From assembly GCA_934096105.1 (NCBI GenBank), contig CAKOLH010000031.1, positions 1 through 10,027 on the forward strand: 10,027 bases of DNA, written 5' to 3'. This document shows, one piece after another, positions 6,771 to 10,027 of the stretch. A program made the translations under genes and the position numbers. Source of the stretch: an uncultured Bacilli bacterium. GTDB lineage: Bacteria > Bacillota_I > Bacilli_A > RF39 > UBA660. Below the pieces are notes generated by a model. The model was not told the DNA's origin. It was given only the letters and a program-made list of their open reading frames with translations, and ran no database searches. Each line of letters begins with the position of its first letter. Position 1 is the first letter of the stretch.

Positions 6771-6826
6771 GTTTTTTTAGCCTGTAGTCTAAAAAAATAC
6801 TTTAGAGCCATTAAGTCTCTAAAGTA
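6771..6826. repeat. Tandem hairpin pair, copy 2 (conserved loops)
   Basis: The first hairpin has a 9-bp stem, 6772-6780 with 6789-6797 (10 with a G-T pair at 6771/6798), around loop CCTGTAGT. The second has a perfect 10-bp stem, 6798-6807 with 6817-6826, around loop CCATTAAGT. The GCC triplets at 6780 and 6807 are 27 bases apart, exactly as in the pair at 13-66. The core AGCCTGTAGTCT differs from AGCCTATAGTCT of copy 1 at one base, although the stem arms are unrelated. The second hairpin doubles as the minus-strand terminator of the DUF2441-like gene. Confidence 0.6.
6791..6826 (-). terminator. Intrinsic terminator of the dnaE-gmk-DUF2441 unit
   Basis: On the minus strand a perfect 10-bp stem (6826-6817 with 6807-6798) is followed at once by seven T (6797-6791). 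It begins 4 bases after the stop codon of the DUF2441-like gene. The T-run forms one arm of the neighbouring hairpin at 6771-6798. Confidence 0.88.
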
Positions 6827-6830
6827 AAGT

Positions 6831-7409
6831 TTATTCATTTATATCAGTAACCTCAAGAACTTTTGCTTTCCCAACAAATAAATATTCTGGTATAAGGTTT
6901 GTTTTATCCCCAGACCAATAATTTTTAGCCTGTATAATTTTATCATTGATGGAATTACTTTGTCTAAGAATTAAACTGGCATTTCCTTCAAAAACATCAC
7001 CTTCGAGTTCTAATTTAACAATTTGAAGAGGTTTTCTATTAATTCTTTTAAAAATTTCTAACCAACCATTTACTTCATCTTTGTCTTTTAAGACATACAT
7101 ACATTTAAATCTAGAGGGACATTCAGGAAAATAGCATTTTCTTATATGTTCAAAAACAAGTTCTCTTAATATAAAAGCATCATCATTTATAGTGTTTAGA
7201 ACAGTCTTTAAATCATTAATTGATTTAAAAAGCAGACTTTTATTATTAAATAAATCCAACATAACATCATTAGCATCTTTTCCAGAATTATTATAATGTT
7301 TAATATTAATCATTTCTTTATAGAAATTGTTATATTCTTTCCCAAATTCAATAACATCACCTGTATGTAATTTGTTAATTGAAGTGATATGATAATATAT
7401 ATTTTTCAT
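6831..7409 (-). CDS. DUF2441-like protein of unknown function
   Basis: 192 residues, soluble, no signal peptide. It resembles DUF2441 proteins of Bacilli as I recall them: an N-terminal YYHIT strand (5-9), a central block RELVFEHIRKCYFPECPSR (82-100) followed by KCMYV, a late AKNYWSGD (161-168), and a C-terminal EYLFVGKAKVLEV (175-187). No activity is established. The early His in YHIT, a Tyr in the NYW block and a Glu before the last strands recall the H-Y-E layout of some ADP-ribosyltransferase-fold proteins, but this is only an inference from pattern. The start ATG at 7407-7409 has GGAGGAG at 7420-7426, 10 bases away. It lies 38 bases after gmk with no terminator between, so it is probably the last gene of the dnaE-gmk unit, ending at 6791-6826. 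Confidence 0.7.
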   Translation of the reverse strand: MKNIYYHITSINKLHTGDVIEFGKEYNNFYKEMINIKHYNNSGKDANDVMLDLFNNKSLLFKSINDLKTVLNTINDDAFILRELVFEHIRKCYFPECPSRFKCMYVLKDKDEVNGWLEIFKRINRKPLQIVKLELEGDVFEGNASLILRQSNSINDKIIQAKNYWSGDKTNLIPEYLFVGKAKVLEVTDINE

Positions 7410-7447
7410 AGTGAATCATCTCCTCCATATAGTTTTAATAATCTTTA

Positions 7448-8011
7448 TTAATTGCATTTATTTTTTTTATTTTTAATAATTTGAATTATTTCCTCCACTG
7501 CTTTATCCACAGTATTGTTGATAACTACATAATCATATTTATCTTTGCATTTAATTTCATCTTTAGCTATCTCTAATCTTTCTTTAATAACTTCTTCAGA
7601 ATCAGTGTTTCTATTTCTAATTCTTTTTTCTAGTTCTTCAAATGATGGAGGCATAATAAATATACTAATAGCTTCAGGATATATTTTTTCTACATTTAAT
7701 ACACCTTTAATATCCAGTACACCGATTACATTAGTACCCTTTTCAAGATTATTAAATATAAATTCACTAGGAGTACCATAATAATTACCATTAAATAAAG
7801 TATATTCTAGTATTTTACCTTCTTTAATATTATTTTCAAAAGTATTAATATCAACAAAGAAATAATCTTTGCCGTCTACTTCATTACTTCTTTTCTTTCT
7901 TGTAGTCATAGATACTGAATAGATGGCAATTCCTCTGTTTACTAACTCTTTAGCAATAGTATCTTTACCAACACCCCCAGGACCTGATATAACTATAAAC
8001 TTACCTTTCAT
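7448..8011 (-). CDS. gmk: Guanylate kinase
   Basis: 187 residues, slightly shorter than the usual 200 or so. It phosphorylates GMP and dGMP to GDP and dGDP with ATP, feeding GTP and dGTP pools. Visible elements: P-loop GPGGVGKDT (10-18); GMP-binding residues S34, R38, R41, E44 and Y50 in the block running from SVSMTTR to DGKDYFF; E69 with GNYYGT (75-80) holding the base and phosphate; D100 in VLDIKG; and a lid region with RIRNRN (130-135). The P-loop has GKDT where Bacillus has GKGT and E. coli GKSS; otherwise the active site looks complete. The start ATG (8009-8011) has GGAGG at 8020-8024, and that site overlaps the dnaE stop (8024-8026), so the two genes are likely translationally linked and co-transcribed. 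Confidence 0.95.
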   Translation of the reverse strand: MKGKFIVISGPGGVGKDTIAKELVNRGIAIYSVSMTTRKKRSNEVDGKDYFFVDINTFENNIKEGKILEYTLFNGNYYGTPSEFIFNNLEKGTNVIGVLDIKGVLNVEKIYPEAISIFIMPPSFEELEKRIRNRNTDSEEVIKERLEIAKDEIKCKDKYDYVVINNTVDKAVEEIIQIIKNKKNKCN

Positions 8012-8019
8012 AACATTAT

Positions 8020-8026
8020 CCTCCTA
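8020..8026 (-). promoter_or_regulatory. gmk ribosome binding site overlapping dnaE stop
   Basis: On the minus strand, TAGGAGG combines the dnaE stop codon TAG (8026-8024) with the GGAGG core (8024-8020), 8 bases before the gmk ATG. A nearer upstream ATG at 8014-8016 meets TGA after two codons and is not a start. Ribosomes ending dnaE would clear or re-use this site. Confidence 0.75.
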
Positions 8027-10027
8027 TTCTATTATTTGTATATTATTAACAATAACTTGGTATTTATCAAATCTTCTTTCTACTCTGCCAAAGACCTTAA
8101 TAATATTACCTTCTTCTATATTATTAAATCTTTTATATGTAGTAGGAAATATAGTTAAAGGAATTTCACCAAATTCATCTTCACCTGTAATAAAGGCCAT
8201 AACATCATTATTTTTTGTAGTAGTTTCTCTGATTTTTTTTATTAAAACAATAATATTAATATTTTTATCAAAGTAATTATTGATATTAAGAGAACTAATA
8301 CTGCTTTCCTCACGATATTTAGAGGTTGGATGCTCAGTTAGATAAAACCCAATAGTCTTTAACTCATTATCCATAATATCTTTCTTTGAATATTCGTCAT
8401 ATTCTAAAATATATGGTTTTTCAACCTCAATCATCCCAGAATCTTTTGCGATATCTGCATAATTTAAAACATTATCCAAGTTTTCTATTAAAGTTCTTCT
8501 ATTGTATCCTAAATTAATTGCTCCAGCATTAATTAAATTAGTTATAACCCTTGTATTAACTGAAGTACCATTCATTCTAAGTACAAAATCACTAAAATCA
8601 GTAAACTGTCCTTTTTCTCTTTCTTTAATTATATCATTACTACTTACTGTACCAACACTTTTAATAATTGATAAAGGACATCTGATATTATTACCATCAA
8701 CATAGTATTTACTAGTACTTAGATTAATATCTGGTGGTAATATCTTAATATTTGATTTTCTTGCTCTATTAATATAAATATTAGTTTTAATATCATTACC
8801 AATAGAGTTAGATAATATTGCACTTATAAAATATTTAGGGAAGTATGCTTTTATAAAAGCCATCCTATAAGATGTAATAGCGTATGCTACTGAGTGTGAT
8901 TTATTAAATCCATAATTAGCAAATTTAAGTATCAAATCGTATACTGCAGAGGCCACATTCTCATCATATCCATTATTTAAACAACCCTTTATAAATTTTG
9001 GCTTTTCCTTTAAAAGAATTTCTTCTTTCTTTTTAGACATGGCTCTTCTTAAGATATCAGCCTCACCAAAAGAATAACCTGCCATTAATCTTGCTATCTG
9101 CATTATTTGCTCTTGATATACTATAATACCATAAGTTCCTTTTAATATAGGCTCTAAATCAGGATGAATATAAGTAATTTTTTCTTCATTATTTCTTCTT
9201 CTAATAAAAGTATCGATATTATCCATAGGACCTGGTCTATATAAAGCAAGTGCAAGTACAATATCATCAAAAGAAGTTATCTTTAATTTTTCTAAGAACC
9301 TCTTCATACCTGGAGATTCAAACTGAAATATACCATCAGTATCAACATTATAAAAGATATCAAGAGCTTTTTTATCATTATCAGGTATTCTCTCAAAAGT
9401 AATATTAATCTTTTCCTTTTCTCTTATTTCATCAATAACATTACTTATTAAAGTTAAATTATCAATACCAAGAAAGTCCATTTTAAGTAGGCCTAAAGGT
9501 TCCAAGTAATCTTTAGAATAGGCTGTCGTATATATACCAACAGGATTCTTATATAAAGGAATAATTTCATCTATTGGTTTTCTACTCATTACAATACCTG
9601 CAGCATGAATAGAAATATGTCTAGGTAGTCCTTCTAAATGTCTACCTATTTCATATAACATCTTAAATTCTCTTTTTGAATTGATTAATCTATGAAATTT
9701 ACTACCCTCAGTATAAGAACTTACTAAGTCTTTACTAGTAATAGATTTACAAATATCATCAGTGATTGGAAGACTGATATCCATACATCTTGCTAAATCT
9801 CTGATTACTTGTTTTGCTCCTAATGTATTAAAAGTAATAATTCCAATAGCATGTTTTTCACCATATTTTTTAGTAACATATTCAGTAACTAAATTTCTTT
9901 TTTCACTATCAAAGTCAACATCAATATCGGGCATAGTAACTCTTTCAGGGTTTAAGAATCTTTCAAATAATAAATCATATTTAATAGGATCAACATCAGT
10001 AATACCAATAGCATAAGATACTAGGCT
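8024..10027 (-). CDS. dnaE: DNA polymerase III alpha subunit, DnaE type (5' end outside window)
   Basis: The last 667 residues of the replicative/lesion-bypass polymerase; the reading frame is open to the right edge, so the PHP domain and start of the palm lie outside. A Met codon at 9932-9934 is internal, since SYAIGITDVDPIKYDLLFER precedes it in frame. Visible in order: FLNPERVTMPDIDVDF with catalytic D34 and D36; GLPRHISIHAAG; KMDFLG with the third catalytic Asp, D184; RPGPMDNI and YQEQIMQIA; the YGFNKSHSVAYA block; a helix-hairpin-helix segment ending in NLINAGAI; and a final OB fold (about 585-667). A C-terminal OB fold after the HhH is the DnaE layout, not PolC. The protein stops right after this fold, without a longer tau-binding tail as in E. 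coli. Stop TAG overlaps the gmk ribosome site. Confidence 0.96.
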   Translation of the reverse strand, partial: SLVSYAIGITDVDPIKYDLLFERFLNPERVTMPDIDVDFDSEKRNLVTEYVTKKYGEKHAIGIITFNTLGAKQVIRDLARCMDISLPITDDICKSITSKDLVSSYTEGSKFHRLINSKREFKMLYEIGRHLEGLPRHISIHAAGIVMSRKPIDEIIPLYKNPVGIYTTAYSKDYLEPLGLLKMDFLGIDNLTLISNVIDEIREKEKINITFERIPDNDKKALDIFYNVDTDGIFQFESPGMKRFLEKLKITSFDDIVLALALYRPGPMDNIDTFIRRRNNEEKITYIHPDLEPILKGTYGIIVYQEQIMQIARLMAGYSFGEADILRRAMSKKKEEILLKEKPKFIKGCLNNGYDENVASAVYDLILKFANYGFNKSHSVAYAITSYRMAFIKAYFPKYFISAILSNSIGNDIKTNIYINRARKSNIKILPPDINLSTSKYYVDGNNIRCPLSIIKSVGTVSSNDIIKEREKGQFTDFSDFVLRMNGTSVNTRVITNLINAGAINLGYNRRTLIENLDNVLNYADIAKDSGMIEVEKPYILEYDEYSKKDIMDNELKTIGFYLTEHPTSKYREESSISSLNINNYFDKNINIIVLIKKIRETTTKNNDVMAFITGEDEFGEIPLTIFPTTYKRFNNIEEGNIIKVFGRVERRFDKYQVIVNNIQIIE

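Noticed and set aside
7923..8276. 117-codon plus-strand open frame across gmk and dnaE
   Set aside because: Mirror of two conserved genes on the other strand; its composition (S, L, I, P rich) is that of reverse-complemented AT-rich coding DNA.
9932..9934. ATG as the true start of the polymerase gene
   Set aside because: It falls inside the conserved ERVTMPDIDVDF motif, and 31 further in-frame codons upstream match the DnaE family up to the window edge, so the gene is cut by the edge and not truncated.
1..10027. Defence island, prophage or transposon
   Set aside because: No integrase, transposase, nuclease or toxin-antitoxin pair is seen, and base composition and gene direction are uniform; the region looks like ordinary chromosome.

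Overview
The window is strongly AT-rich and compactly coded. Nine protein genes, all on the minus strand, are separated by gaps of at most 164 bases, so no stretch over 300 bases lacks a gene. TAA, TAG and TGA all serve as stops and the tryptophans I checked are TGG, so the standard code applies rather than a Mycoplasma code. Most genes have strong AGGAGG-type ribosome binding sites. The gene set (DnaE-type Pol III alpha ending in an OB fold, TM2 zinc-ribbon protein, DUF421/YetF membrane protein, NodB deacetylase with DUF5011 Ig-like repeats) fits a low-GC Bacillota/Bacilli-like bacterium with a peptidoglycan wall, possibly an uncultured gut lineage. No finer taxonomic call is justified.

Reading in the direction of transcription (right to left), the first unit is dnaE (5' end beyond the window), gmk and a DUF2441-like gene. 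It closes at a clear intrinsic terminator at 6791-6826. After a 164-base gap with a hairpin pair and a near-consensus promoter comes a second unit: an HD-family protein with an HE variant motif, whose stop overlaps the start of valS. The tail of valS holds a good candidate promoter for a small zinc-ribbon/TM2 protein. The remaining genes are cell-envelope genes: a YetF-type protein whose ribosome binding site lies inside the hairpin that follows the TM2 gene, a membrane-anchored polysaccharide deacetylase, and a HdeD-like DUF308 protein ending in a UUCG-loop terminator.

The functional themes are replication and nucleotide supply (dnaE, gmk), translation (valS), and envelope/membrane maintenance (TM2, DUF421, deacetylase, DUF308). 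I found no transposon, CRISPR array, tRNA, rRNA or recognisable defence island. The least explained structure is a pair of adjacent hairpins seen twice, at 13-66 and 6771-6826. The stems differ, the loops are nearly the same (GCC-NNNN-GTC on the plus strand), and the two hairpins of each pair are exactly 27 bases apart. Second in interest is the hairpin over the YetF ribosome binding site, followed by the DUF2441-like protein and the HE-variant HD protein joined to valS.
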